From: Marinobacter sp. LV10R510-11A
GTDB taxonomy: Bacteria; Pseudomonadota; Gammaproteobacteria; Pseudomonadales; Oleiphilaceae
DNA length: 64,000 nt
Assembly (NCBI RefSeq): GCF_900215155.1
Contig: NZ_LT907980.1
Location: forward strand, 434,001-498,000
Reading direction: 5' to 3'
How positions within the stretch are numbered: position 1 is the stretch's first letter; every line of letters begins with the position of its first letter. The position numbers were made by a program, and so were the translations under genes. This document shows positions 7,691-16,393 of the stretch, piece after piece. The notes beneath the pieces are model-generated. The model did no database searches. It saw only the letters and a program-made list of their open reading frames with translations, and had not been told where the DNA came from.

Positions 7691-8170
7691 CTACACAGCA
7701 CTCCCTAGAGGAATCGTCTGGGTGTTTTTGATCTCCCGCAGCACGAAGTTGGAGTTAACCTGCGCAATGCCCTGCAAGGTGAAGATTTTTTCGTTCAGGA
7801 AGCGGTCGTAACTGGCCATATCCGGCACGATTACCCGCAATACAAAATCCGCATTACCGGTAACTGCGAAGCATTGCAGTACCTCCGGGTAACTGCTCAC
7901 CTGCTGTTCGATCTCCGCCGTACTGTCTATGGTGTGCCGCAGAAGGGAAAGGTTGATCAGTACGCACAGCCCCTGGCCGATGCGTTCCGCGGCGAGGTGT
8001 GCGCTATAACCTGTGATGACGCCGCTTTCTTCAAGCGTTCTTACCCGCCGCCAGCAGGCTGCTGGTGATAGCCCGATCTGCTCTGCCAGTTGCTGGTTAC
8101 TGATTCGGCCATCCTGTTGCAGTATCGCAAGAATGCGCTGGTCGAGTTTATCCAGTCCCACCTGTTTCAT
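7691..8170 (-). CDS. Lrp/AsnC-family transcriptional regulator
   Basis: A 159-residue Lrp/AsnC regulator: an N-terminal helix-turn-helix (LDKLDQRILAILQQDGRIS, then NQQLAEQIGLSPAACWRRV) and a C-terminal RAM ligand-binding domain (CFAVTGNADFVLRVIVPDM). Such proteins form octamers or dimers that respond to amino acids. The gene is divergent from the indolepyruvate:ferredoxin oxidoreductase and separated from it by about 160 nt containing a direct repeat. That arrangement, widespread in proteobacteria, suggests it activates or represses the oxidoreductase in response to an aromatic or branched-chain amino acid. ATG start at 8170 is clear. Confidence 0.88.
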   Translation of the reverse strand: MKQVGLDKLDQRILAILQQDGRISNQQLAEQIGLSPAACWRRVRTLEESGVITGYSAHLAAERIGQGLCVLINLSLLRHTIDSTAEIEQQVSSYPEVLQCFAVTGNADFVLRVIVPDMASYDRFLNEKIFTLQGIAQVNSNFVLREIKNTQTIPLGSAV

Positions 8171-8192
8171 TTAGTAACACCTGATTTTCACA

Positions 8193-8232
8193 AAAGGATC
8201 TTCGGTAGAATTGTCATTCATCAAAGAATCTT
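8193..8232. promoter_or_regulatory. direct repeats in Lrp/IOR intergenic region
   Basis: AAAGGATCTT at 8193-8202 and AAAGAATCTT at 8223-8232 are near-identical and start 30 bp apart, about three helical turns. They lie between the divergent Lrp-type and oxidoreductase genes in an AT-rich stretch, a plausible binding array for the Lrp-type protein. Confidence 0.35.
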
Positions 8233-8328
8233 GTGCAATCAGTAAAAATTCTCGCCCAATAAGCAAGCACCTTTTGCGAACTTCCCTCTAGACTTTTGGT
8301 CATAAAATCGACAATGAAGGAGGGTGCC

Positions 8329-11300
8329 ATGTCAGCCGACATCTCTCAGCTAGATAATTACACACTTGAAGATCGCTACCTGCGGGACTCGGGCCGGGTA
8401 TTCCTGACTGGAACCCAGGCGCTGGTTCGCATTCCTTTGATGCAGGCCGCGCTGGATCGCAAGCTGGGGCTCAATACGGCCGGTATGGTGAGCGGCTATC
8501 GAGGCTCACCCCTGGGTGCTTATGATCTGGCCCTTTGGCAAGCTCAAAAGCACCTTGATGAAAACCGCATCGATTTTGTGCCCGCGATTAATGAGGACCT
8601 TGCGGCGACCATCATGCTGGGTACTCAGCAGGTGGAGACCGATGATGATCGCCAGGTGGATGGCGTATTCGGGATCTGGTACGGCAAAGGGCCCGGTGTT
8701 GACCGTGCCGGGGATGCATTGAAGCACGGCACCACATATGGCAGTTCACCTCATGGTGGCGTTCTGGTGGTTGCCGGTGATGACCACGGCTGTGTGTCGT
8801 CCTCCATGCCGCACCAGTCTGATGTGGCGTTCATGAGCTTTTTCATGCCCACGATTAACCCGGCTAATATTGCCGAGTACCTGGAGTTTGGGCTTTGGGG
8901 TATTGCGTTGTCGCGCTACAGCGGCTGCTGGGTGGGCTTCAAAGCGGTGTCTGAAACCGTGGAAAGTGCTGCGTCGGTAGAGCTGCCGCCGTTGCCGGAG
9001 TTTGTAACCCCGGACGATTTCACTCCGCCTGAAACCGGCCTTCACTATCGCTGGCCGGATCTGCCGGGCCCTCAGCTGGAAACCCGCATTGAGCACAAGC
9101 TGGCGGCTGTGCAGGCGTTTGCTCGCGCTAACCCCATCGACCGCTGCCTGTTCAATGATGCCCAGGCACGTTTTGGCATTGTCACCACCGGTAAAGGCCA
9201 CCTTGATCTGCTGGAAGCGCTTGATCTGCTGGGTATTGATGAAGATCGTGCCCGTGAGATGGGGCTGGATATCTACAAAGTGGGCCTGGTATGGCCGATC
9301 GAGCGCCGTGGTATTCTCAACTTTGTGCACAGCAAGGAAGAAGTGCTGGTTGTCGAGGAAAAGCGGGGCATTATTGAGAGCCAGATCAAAGAGGCTATGT
9401 CTGAACCGGATCGCCCCGGCGAGGTGCTGATTACCGGTAAGCAGGATGAACTGGGCCGCCCCTTGATTCCCTATGTCGGCGAGCTGAGCCCCCTTCTGAT
9501 AGCCGGCTTTCTGGCCGCCCGCCTCGGCCGCTTCTTCGGCGAGGATTTCAGCGAGCGTCTGGCCGCTATAAACAGTATGAGCAACGCTCAGGACCCGGGT
9601 GGCGTAAAACGCCTGCCGTATTTCTGTTCGGGCTGCCCCCATAATACGTCTACCAAAGTGCCGGACGGCAGTAAGGCACAGGCCGGTATCGGCTGCCATG
9701 TTATGGCGACCTGGATGGACCGTAACACGGAATCGCTGACCCAGATGGGGGGCGAAGGGGTTAATTGGGTCGGCAAGAGCCGGTACATCGGCAACCCCCA
9801 TATATTCCAGAACCTGGGTGAGGGCACGTATTTTCATTCCGGATCCATGGCTATTCGCCAGGCGGTGGCGGCCGGCATCAACATTACCTACAAGATCCTG
9901 TTCAACGACGCGGTGGCCATGACCGGCGGCCAACCCGTGGATGGCGAGATCACCGTACCGATGATCGCGCAGCAGGTTGCCGCTGAGGGCGTGCGCCGGG
10001 TTGTGGTGCTTAGTGATGAGCCCGAAAAGTACGATGGCCACAAGCAGCTGTTTCCAGATGACGTAACCTTTCATGACCGGTCCGAGCTGGATGGAGTACA
10101 GAGGGAACTGCGTGACATTCCCGGCTGTACCGTTCTGATTTACGACCAGACCTGTGCTGCAGAGAAGCGTCGCCGGCGCAAGCGTAACCTGTATCCGGAT
10201 CCCGCCAAGCGGGCGTTTATCAACCATCACGTGTGTGAAGGCTGTGGCGACTGTTCTGTGCAGTCGAACTGTCTTTCGGTGGTGCCGCGCCAAACGGAGC
10301 TGGGCCGCAAACGCAAGATTGATCAGTCTTCCTGCAACAAGGATTTCTCGTGCTTGAATGGATTCTGCCCGAGCTTTGTCACCATCGAAGGTGGCCAGCT
10401 GCGCAAATCCCGCGGCATGGATACGGGCTCTGTGCTCACAGGCAAGCTTACCGATATCCAGGAGCCAGTTTTGCCGGAGCTGACGGGTTCATACGATCTG
10501 TTGGTGGGTGGTGTCGGCGGCACCGGCGTCGTAACCGTGGGCCAGCTCATCACCATGGCGGCGCACCTTGAATCAAAGGGCACCTCGGTGCTGGATTTCA
10601 CCGGCTTTGCCCAGAAGGGCGGTACGGTACTCAGTTACGTTCGCATGGCACCGTCTCCAGACAAACTGCATCAGGTTCGTATCAGTAACGGCCAGGCCGA
10701 TGCAGTGATTGCCTGTGATCTGGTAGTTGCTTCTTCCCAGAAAGCGCTGAGCGTTCTGCGGCCCAATCACACCCGTGTAGTGGCCAACGAAGCGGAACTG
10801 CCTACTGCAGATTATGTGCTGTTTAGGGATGCGGACATGCAGGCAGACAAACGCCTGGATCTGATCCGTAACGCTGTTGGCGATAATAACTTTGCACAGA
10901 TGGATGCCAATGGCATTGCCGAGAAGCTGTTGGGCGACACGGTGTTTTCCAACGTGATGATGCTGGGCTTTGCCTGGCAGCGCAGCCTGTTACCTCTGTC
11001 TCAGGCTGCGCTGATGAAAGCCATTGAGCTGAATGGCGTGGCGGTTGAGCGCAACAAGGAAGCCTTCGGCTGGGGGCGCGTGGCCGCTACAGATGTGAAG
11101 GTCATTACCGACCTGCTGAATACCGGCGAGGCCAGAGTAGAAGACGTGAAGCCGGAGCCGGGGCTGGACGAGCTGATCGCTATCCGCCACAAGCATCTGG
11201 TGAACTATCAGAACCGGCGCTGGGCGGATCGCTATACGGAGATGGTAAAGCGCGTTCGTAAAGCAGAGGCGAAACTGGGCGAGAGCAACAACTTGCTGAC

Positions 11301-11850
11301 TCGTGCCGTAGCCCAGCAGTTATATCGGTTTATGGCCTTCAAGGACGAATACGAAGTGGCCCGCCTTTTTGCGGAAACTGACTTCATGAAGGAGGTGAAC
11401 AACACCTTCGAAGGCGACTTCAAGGTTCACTTCCACCTGGCTCCGCCCATTATGAATCGGGGCACTGATGTCCAGGGCCGGCCTAAAAAGCGCCAGTTTG
11501 GTCCCTGGATGTTCCGCGCATTCAAACTGTTGGCAAAATTCCGCGTGCTGCGTGGCACGGCTATTGATCCGTTCAGCTATTCCGCCGACCGGAAGATGGA
11601 TCGGGCTCAGCTAAAAGATTATCGGCAATTGGTTGAGCGGATTGTCAGAGAGCTGGATGCCAGCAATTACGACACCTTCCTTCAGCTGGCGGAACTGGTT
11701 AGTGAAGTGCGGGGCTATGGCCCGGTGCGTGAGCAGGCTGCACAGGGTATTCAGGAGAAGCAAGGCCAGTTGATCAAAGCGCTGGATACAGGCCGCCCGA
11801 CACTGATACGAACCAGCCAGGCAGACAACAAGGAGGCAGATCATGTTTGA
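8329..11850 (+). CDS. fused indolepyruvate:ferredoxin oxidoreductase
   Basis: About 1173 residues, the size of the single-chain indolepyruvate ferredoxin oxidoreductases found in aerobic proteobacteria. It oxidatively decarboxylates aryl- or branched-chain 2-oxoacids to acyl-CoA using thiamine diphosphate and iron-sulfur clusters. In order: the N-terminal pyrimidine-binding/transketolase-like part (GYRGSPLGAYD), the region with FCSGCPHNTST near residue 431 and AGIGCHVMATW, a ferredoxin-like cluster motif CEGCGDCSVQSNC near 636, and the C-terminal gamma-like domain (GGVGGTGVVTVGQ near 725). I chose ATG 8329 because GGAGG precedes it by the correct distance; an upstream frame extension to 8296 lacks this. 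The divergent Lrp-type gene is its likely regulator. Role: catabolism of aromatic amino-acid keto acids. Confidence 0.9.
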   Translation: MSADISQLDNYTLEDRYLRDSGRVFLTGTQALVRIPLMQAALDRKLGLNTAGMVSGYRGSPLGAYDLALWQAQKHLDENRIDFVPAINEDLAATIMLGTQQVETDDDRQVDGVFGIWYGKGPGVDRAGDALKHGTTYGSSPHGGVLVVAGDDHGCVSSSMPHQSDVAFMSFFMPTINPANIAEYLEFGLWGIALSRYSGCWVGFKAVSETVESAASVELPPLPEFVTPDDFTPPETGLHYRWPDLPGPQLETRIEHKLAAVQAFARANPIDRCLFNDAQARFGIVTTGKGHLDLLEALDLLGIDEDRAREMGLDIYKVGLVWPIERRGILNFVHSKEEVLVVEEKRGIIESQIKEAMSEPDRPGEVLITGKQDELGRPLIPYVGELSPLLIAGFLAARLGRFFGEDFSERLAAINSMSNAQDPGGVKRLPYFCSGCPHNTSTKVPDGSKAQAGIGCHVMATWMDRNTESLTQMGGEGVNWVGKSRYIGNPHIFQNLGEGTYFHSGSMAIRQAVAAGINITYKILFNDAVAMTGGQPVDGEITVPMIAQQVAAEGVRRVVVLSDEPEKYDGHKQLFPDDVTFHDRSELDGVQRELRDIPGCTVLIYDQTCAAEKRRRRKRNLYPDPAKRAFINHHVCEGCGDCSVQSNCLSVVPRQTELGRKRKIDQSSCNKDFSCLNGFCPSFVTIEGGQLRKSRGMDTGSVLTGKLTDIQEPVLPELTGSYDLLVGGVGGTGVVTVGQLITMAAHLESKGTSVLDFTGFAQKGGTVLSYVRMAPSPDKLHQVRISNGQADAVIACDLVVASSQKALSVLRPNHTRVVANEAELPTADYVLFRDADMQADKRLDLIRNAVGDNNFAQMDANGIAEKLLGDTVFSNVMMLGFAWQRSLLPLSQAALMKAIELNGVAVERNKEAFGWGRVAATDVKVITDLLNTGEARVEDVKPEPGLDELIAIRHKHLVNYQNRRWADRYTEMVKRVRKAEAKLGESNNLLTRAVAQQLYRFMAFKDEYEVARLFAETDFMKEVNNTFEGDFKVHFHLAPPIMNRGTDVQGRPKKRQFGPWMFRAFKLLAKFRVLRGTAIDPFSYSADRKMDRAQLKDYRQLVERIVRELDASNYDTFLQLAELVSEVRGYGPVREQAAQGIQEKQGQLIKALDTGRPTLIRTSQADNKEADHV

Positions 11851-11872
11851 GGCATTTGAGCAGTTACTATAA
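11843..11872 (+). other. nine-codon mini-ORF with strong ribosome-binding site
   Basis: Overlapping the 3' end of the oxidoreductase is ATG 11843 with AAGGAGG about 8 nt upstream, giving MFEAFEQLL and a stop at 11870-11872. A consensus Shine-Dalgarno sequence at the end of an operon gene suggests a former downstream cistron truncated here, or a translated leader. Nothing more can be assigned. Confidence 0.3.
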
Positions 11873-11947
11873 CCTTTTCAGCTATAGCGACCAATGTGCG
11901 GTAGAGCTGTATTATCAAATCGGTAAAGGCTCAGGAGATAGCCCGCA

Positions 11948-12905
11948 ATGCGCATTGCCTGGAAACCACTTGCATGGGGTCTGTTCACGGTTTGGGTAGT
12001 ATCCATACTGTTGAGTGCTCTGGCGGTTCGCCACTTCTGGAACGAGACGCTGCAACAAAACGGTATTGAAACGCTGGAGTGGCAGGGGCTGGATCTCTCG
12101 TTCAGTGGCGTATCGGTGCGCGAGCTAACGCTTACCCAGTCCGTTCCGGCAAGGGATGTAGCGTTGCACGGCAGGGATGTGTCACTGGGTTGGCGCTTGC
12201 CTGAATGGGGAGGCGGGTGGCAGCCGCAGTTGACGGCACTGACGGCCGGGTATCTGAGGCTCGATTTGTACACAAAACTGGGTGAGCCGCTCGAAGCTGA
12301 GCCGCGACAAAAGAATCAATGGCGGTCAGAATTGCTAGCCTGGCTGCCTTCGGAAGTAACCGTTCAGCAGTTTGAGGTGACTCTTCCCTGTGAAGCAGGG
12401 CGTTGCCCGCTGGCCGGGAGCCTGTCGGTTACCAGTTCGCAACAGGGGCCGGTTTCTGAGGCTGCATCTGCTGATCCTTTGCTCGCGGTCATAAGCAGAC
12501 GGTTTCCAATCAAAGCCCATGTGCAGCTTGATCACGAAAGCCATCGAGTGGATGTATTGGCGACTCTTGATGGCTCCCCGAACGATGACCTGAACTTTAC
12601 CGCAGAACTGTCGATTGACGGTAAGCGCTATCTGTCTGCGGTTTCGGGCTTCAGTCGTCGGAATGCGAGTGCCCTGGTGTCTTGGCGTGGCTCAGTTGAA
12701 ATGCCGGATCTACCCCAGACAGACTGGTTACTGGCCTGGCTGCAAACCTGGCAGAGTATTCCCATGGAGCAGTGGCCAGAACAGCCGGAGACGGGTTCAG
12801 TAGAAGCCAGTTGGAAGCTGGAAGGCCCTGGAGACGAGAATTTTTTGGCGCAGGCGACGGGGAGCGTGAGCGCTCAGGCGCGAGTGCCCCAGCCATGGCC
12901 GGCGC
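11948..12905 (+). pseudogene. ydbH: ydbH-like N-terminal part, truncated by deletion
   Basis: The frame from ATG 11948 encodes a single N-terminal membrane anchor (PLAWGLFTVWVVSILLSALA) and about 300 residues of beta-rich sequence resembling the start of YdbH, an AsmA-like inner-membrane protein for phospholipid transport to the outer membrane, normally about 850-900 residues. At about nt 12905 the similarity stops and the sequence becomes the 3' end of a ydbL homologue in a different frame. The open frame continues out of frame through that sequence to 13021, giving a 357-residue chimera with a meaningless tail. The usual order is ydbH-ynbE-ydbL, so more than half of ydbH, all of ynbE and most of ydbL appear deleted. 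Confidence 0.68.
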
Positions 12906-13040
12906 GAGGCTTACAAGAAAATTGCGGAAAAACATGGTATTACGGCTACCAAAGTAGAGACAGTCGCAGGCCAGAAAGCGGTCGAAAAAACGCCGTCTGG
13001 GCAGTATATCCAGGTAGATGAGCACTGGATAAAAAAATAG
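12906..13040 (+). pseudogene. ydbL: ydbL C-terminal fragment (DUF1318)
   Basis: From 12906 the frame reads EAYKKIAEKHGITATKVETV, then AGQKAVEKTPSGQYI, and ends WIKK before TAG 13038-13040. This is the C-terminal ~45 residues of the DUF1318 protein YdbL, which works with YdbH and YnbE in envelope lipid transport. There is no start codon in this frame, and the segment is fused directly to a truncated ydbH homologue, so it is a deletion scar rather than a gene. Confidence 0.7.
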
Positions 13041-13146
13041 GAGCCAACCGTTAGCTGTTTGAGGGCTTTATAACCAATCGATCTTAATGCCGAGCCAATG
13101 CCTGCCGATAAACGTTACAGATAGAACCTTGCAGGAGGTAAAGGCT

Positions 13147-13692
13147 ATGGTAGCGCCAATCATTGGTCGCGGGCCGGATGTAGCCGGTCGAGTGAATACT
13201 GGGCAGTTAGAGGCTAAACCCGCCGGGCGTGTAGCCACAGAGGCACGTGTCGATAAGCAGGCCTCTATCCGCACACCCGCAGATGCCATTAATGTTATGC
13301 GTGCGCGCATAGAACAGCGGTTACAGGAAGCCATGGGCGGCCAGAACAAGGCTGTCGCTGGGGCCGATAAGTACGCCGCGCAGGCACAACCTCCCACCGC
13401 TTCTGACGTTGCCGGTGTGATTCTTGGATTTGTGCAAAATCGCCTACAACAAGAGGCAGACGGCGGCGCAGACGTTGAGAAGCTTGCCGGTTTGATGGAA
13501 CAAGCCCGCGCGGGTATTGAGAAAGGCTATGCGGAAGCCCGAGATCAAATTGCGGCTCTGGGCATGATGAACGAGACCCTTGGCGCGGAAATCGACGAAG
13601 GTTTCAATCTTATCCGAGAAGGCATTCTGAATTTAGAGAAGCTTTTTTTAGGTAAAGAACCGGAAGTGGATAGCCCAACCGAAACCGGTTAA
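13147..13692 (+). CDS. DUF5610-type protein
   Basis: A soluble, alanine- and glutamate-rich helical protein of about 181 residues. The C-terminal half (MEQARAGIEKGYAEARDQIA, then EIDEGFNLIREGILNLE) resembles DUF5610, a domain of unknown function common in Marinobacter and Pseudomonas relatives. The ATG at 13147 is preferred over an upstream ATG at 13087 because AGGAGGT lies about 8 nt before it. No signal peptide or membrane segment is visible. It converges with the peptidase-like gene, the two stop regions overlapping by 4 nt. Function unknown. Confidence 0.75.
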   Translation: MVAPIIGRGPDVAGRVNTGQLEAKPAGRVATEARVDKQASIRTPADAINVMRARIEQRLQEAMGGQNKAVAGADKYAAQAQPPTASDVAGVILGFVQNRLQQEADGGADVEKLAGLMEQARAGIEKGYAEARDQIAALGMMNETLGAEIDEGFNLIREGILNLEKLFLGKEPEVDSPTETG

Positions 13693-14540
13693 TCGACTGC
13701 CTTGGGCTTGCCTTGTTTGGCCAATGCCTCGGCTAGGTTATTCCAGCCGGCGTTAATGTCCGGGAACTTCTCGGTCATGGCGCGGTAGTAATTTTCTGCT
13801 TCTGACCACAGGCCTTGCTGGTAGGCAATGTTACCCAAACCTAACAAAGCGGCAGGCTGGTCCGGCCAAACGCCGGCTGCGGCCTTGTAAGCAGATTTTG
13901 CCGCTGCAGTTTGTTGTGTTGTTTCTAAGTCGTGGGCCGCCATCAAAAAAGTGAGCGGTTCGGCTGTTGCGGGAATCTGCTCTGGTGGCAGGATTACCCG
14001 TGCCCAGCGTTCTGAGCGATCCCAGGTTGCCATAAACGCGCTGGCGGGCTGGCGGTAATTCTCTTCCATACCTGTATGGAGGATCAGCGCTTTGGTTTGT
14101 CTGTCGTAACCAATCACTACTGCAAAATGCCATTGTGGCCACCAGCCAAAGCGCAGGTTTTGCAGAATTAGAACCGGGTTCCCGGCTTTAACTTCTTCCA
14201 AAACATCGTCTAGCTCGGGTGCCAGGGGATAAACCAACATTCCGTATTGGCGTGCAGCTGCAACCATCTCTACTTGCAGGGCGCCTTTGCGTTGCGGCAG
14301 GTACACCTTGCTTACCAACTCATCGGGCGTAGCCTCCACATCCTGTGTATTGAGCATCATCGCCAGTGAGGCAGGCCCACACTGGTATTGCTCCTGTGGA
14401 TGAAACGGCACATCGATGAGTGTGGTGGTGTTAAAGGAGTCTGGCCATGGCGGCTGGCTGGCGCAGCCTGAGAGTATGACTCCCAGGAGCGCAGCCAAAA
14501 GAAGCCGGGCTGGTTTCAGCCGCAAAGCCTGAAAGGCCAT
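13689..14540 (-). CDS. PA2778-like C39 cysteine peptidase lipoprotein with TPR
   Basis: A 283-residue exported protein with a lipobox (LLAALLGVILSGC, Cys near residue 26). The middle carries a C39 double-glycine-peptidase fold: catalytic Cys in YQCGPASLAMML and His in WHFAVVIGYD, with a following ILHTGM segment. The C-terminal ~90 residues form tetratricopeptide repeats (LLGLGNIAYQQGLWSEAENY, then WNNLAEALAKQGK). This matches the PA2778 family of Pseudomonas, which is paired with PA2779. The gene lies 5 nt downstream of the PA2779-like gene on the same strand, forming a two-gene operon. The natural substrate is not known; the anchor places it at an envelope membrane. Confidence 0.85.
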   Translation of the reverse strand: MAFQALRLKPARLLLAALLGVILSGCASQPPWPDSFNTTTLIDVPFHPQEQYQCGPASLAMMLNTQDVEATPDELVSKVYLPQRKGALQVEMVAAARQYGMLVYPLAPELDDVLEEVKAGNPVLILQNLRFGWWPQWHFAVVIGYDRQTKALILHTGMEENYRQPASAFMATWDRSERWARVILPPEQIPATAEPLTFLMAAHDLETTQQTAAAKSAYKAAAGVWPDQPAALLGLGNIAYQQGLWSEAENYYRAMTEKFPDINAGWNNLAEALAKQGKPKAVD

Positions 14541-14545
14541 TCCGC

Positions 14546-14947
14546 TTAGCGGACGCAGTTAATGAACGGAAATATATCCGTTGCGCACAGCATGTCTGTA
14601 ATGATGAAAACCAGCAGGAACAGCACGATTATACCCACGACACCCTCGCCGGTAGGGGCTTCGGCCAGCTGCTGTTTGAAGTCAGAAAGTTCAGAAGGTG
14701 TGAGGCTTTGAATCCTGTCGCGCACTTCTTGTTCGCCCACGCCCATGCTGGTCAAGGTATTTTTAACGTCTTCGCGCTCTAGCATGCCCGTTAAAGCCTC
14801 GCGATCGATATCAGCGCGTTGCTCAGTGAGGAGTTCGCCCGTGCCGACAATGCTGGCAGAGGCGGGAATTGCCCACATTGAGCTCAAGATCATTACCAGC
14901 GTCATAATCGCTGAAACGGACTGGGTATAGGATCGGATTGCTTGCAT
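14546..14947 (-). CDS. PA2779-like small membrane protein
   Basis: A 133-residue protein with an N-terminal signal or anchor (VSAIMTLVMILSSMWAIPA), a charged helical middle (residues ~45-95) and a second hydrophobic segment near the C-terminus (GVVGIIVLFLLVFIITDML). This is the layout of the PA2779/DUF6627 family, always found just upstream of a PA2778-type C39 peptidase, as here. It may be the substrate or partner of that peptidase; the function has not been shown to my knowledge. The ATG at 14947 follows an AGGAG-type site. Confidence 0.8.
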   Translation of the reverse strand: MQAIRSYTQSVSAIMTLVMILSSMWAIPASASIVGTGELLTEQRADIDREALTGMLEREDVKNTLTSMGVGEQEVRDRIQSLTPSELSDFKQQLAEAPTGEGVVGIIVLFLLVFIITDMLCATDIFPFINCVR

Positions 14948-15065
14948 CAGGCTGCTCCTTCTATTGACCTATTCAGGTTCGTGCTTGGGGTCAGTTAGCG
15001 CACAAGTGTAAACACTTGCGCGCCATTTGCCGATTAAATCGGATTAAGAAGCATTAATGGCCAGT

Positions 15066-15779
15066 TTAGACTTGGTGTCGAACGAGCATAGCCTTGATTC
15101 GGCCAATTTCTTTCATAGGGTTGAGCCCTTTTGGGCAATAAGCTACGCAGTTGCCTATCCCCCTGCAGCGGAACACGCTGAACGGGTCTTCCAGCTTTGC
15201 CAGCCGTTCTGCGGTCGCTGTGTCTCGCGAGTCGAGCAGAAAACGATGGGCTTGCAGCAAGCCTGCGGGCCCCACGTATTTTTCTGGGTTCCACCACCAA
15301 GATGGGCAGGCAGAAGAGCAACAGGCGCACAGAATACATTCATACAAACCATCGAGCTTTGCTCGGTCTTCTGGGCTCTGCAGCCGCTCAATGGCCGGCC
15401 GGGGCGTGTCGTTGATTAACCACGGCTGAATACTTTCGTACTGCTTGAAGAAGAGCGTTTGGTCGACCACTAAATCACGAATAACTGGCATGCCGGGCAA
15501 CGGCCGAATGACCAGTTTTTTGGATTTGCCAAGCGCGTCGGTTACTCGAGTGATACAACCTAGCCCGTTGCGACCGTTCATGTTCAGACCATCGGAGCCG
15601 CAAACACCCTCGCGGCAGGAGCGGCGGAAGGAGAGGGTGGGATCAATTGTTTTCAGGTGCTCCAAAACATCCAAAACCATGCGCTTTCGGTAACTCGAAT
15701 CCACCTCGAAGTCCTGCACATAGGGCGCATTGTCGGTTTCCGGGTTGTAGCGATAAAGCTGAACGGTGATTGTATCCAT
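15066..15779 (-). CDS. sdhB: succinate dehydrogenase iron-sulfur subunit, without sdhCDA
   Basis: A 237-residue SdhB. The protein carries all three cluster motifs of the succinate dehydrogenase electron-transfer subunit: the [2Fe-2S] motif CREGVCGSDGLNMNG with a later GLGC, the [4Fe-4S] motif CILCACCSSACPSWWW, and the [3Fe-4S] region CRGIGNCVAYCPKGLNP. The last differs from the usual CHSIMNC but keeps its cysteines. SdhB normally sits last in sdhCDAB; here there is no flavoprotein or membrane-anchor gene on either side. The neighbours are a small c-type cytochrome upstream and the PA2779-like gene downstream. It is either a relocated single copy or an extra paralogue. Confidence 0.9.
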   Translation of the reverse strand: MDTITVQLYRYNPETDNAPYVQDFEVDSSYRKRMVLDVLEHLKTIDPTLSFRRSCREGVCGSDGLNMNGRNGLGCITRVTDALGKSKKLVIRPLPGMPVIRDLVVDQTLFFKQYESIQPWLINDTPRPAIERLQSPEDRAKLDGLYECILCACCSSACPSWWWNPEKYVGPAGLLQAHRFLLDSRDTATAERLAKLEDPFSVFRCRGIGNCVAYCPKGLNPMKEIGRIKAMLVRHQV

Positions 15780-15841
15780 GGAATAATCATCCTTTGCTGG
15801 TCACGGTCACGGCTAGCCGTGTGGTTAACTTAGCGCTGGAG

Positions 15842-16303
15842 TCACTTGGAAAGCCCGGGAAAACGATCAGAAACATATTCTTCGTGACACTGAACGCAGT
15901 TTTGCGTCATTTCATTGAATATTGTGAGTTGCTTGCCGGTATTGTTTTTGCTTCCAGCAGCGGCCAGTTCTGCAGCCAGCTGGTGGAATTCTTTATCGAG
16001 TTTTATGAAGCCCTCTGGGACAGCGGACATAAGATCTTTCTTGTCTTGGTCGGTCAGCGACTGCTGGAGAATAAAACTGTCATGAATGGCTTGTGCACTC
16101 TTGGCAACGGTGGCGTGGTCACCCATTACAATTGCAGAATGCACTTGGCCCATTGCGGACTGTATTGACCGCATTTCCTCCCGCAGGAGTCTGTCCAGTT
16201 TTTCTGTCAGTTTTGGAGTAACAGGCTCAGCTGCAGTGGCGAATGTGGAGAAAAGTAGAGTTGCCACAAGCACAGCTGATAATCTTAAGACGTGAGTTTT
16301 CAT
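15842..16303 (-). CDS. small c-type cytochrome, cytochrome c'-like
   Basis: A 153-residue periplasmic protein with a signal peptide ending TFATAA, a helical body and a C-terminal haem-binding CxxCH motif (NCVQCHEEYVSDRFPG). A single CxxCH near the C-terminus of a four-helix-like protein fits the cytochrome c' group. The ATG at 16303 gives the signal peptide directly; longer frames upstream would place extra charged residues before it. It lies 62 nt upstream of sdhB on the same strand and may be cotranscribed. Role in electron transfer or NO binding is inferred from family only. Confidence 0.8.
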   Translation of the reverse strand: MKTHVLRLSAVLVATLLFSTFATAAEPVTPKLTEKLDRLLREEMRSIQSAMGQVHSAIVMGDHATVAKSAQAIHDSFILQQSLTDQDKKDLMSAVPEGFIKLDKEFHQLAAELAAAGSKNNTGKQLTIFNEMTQNCVQCHEEYVSDRFPGLSK

Positions 16304-16393
16304 GAGCCTGACCTTTTTAAAGAAGTATGCGGAATAAATGTCCATGAGAAATACTACTACATGGCGAGATATCTTCAAGAAGCCGTCGTGACC

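Noticed and set aside
7656..7691. Short TCTACxxAGCACTC-like repeats between the MFS and Lrp genes
   Set aside because: Only about three imperfect copies in 40 bp, with no hairpin or array structure; not enough for a repeat family or CRISPR.
8746..10293. 515-codon minus-strand frame opposite the indolepyruvate oxidoreductase
   Set aside because: Antisense shadow of a highly conserved gene in GC-rich sequence; no domain recognised.
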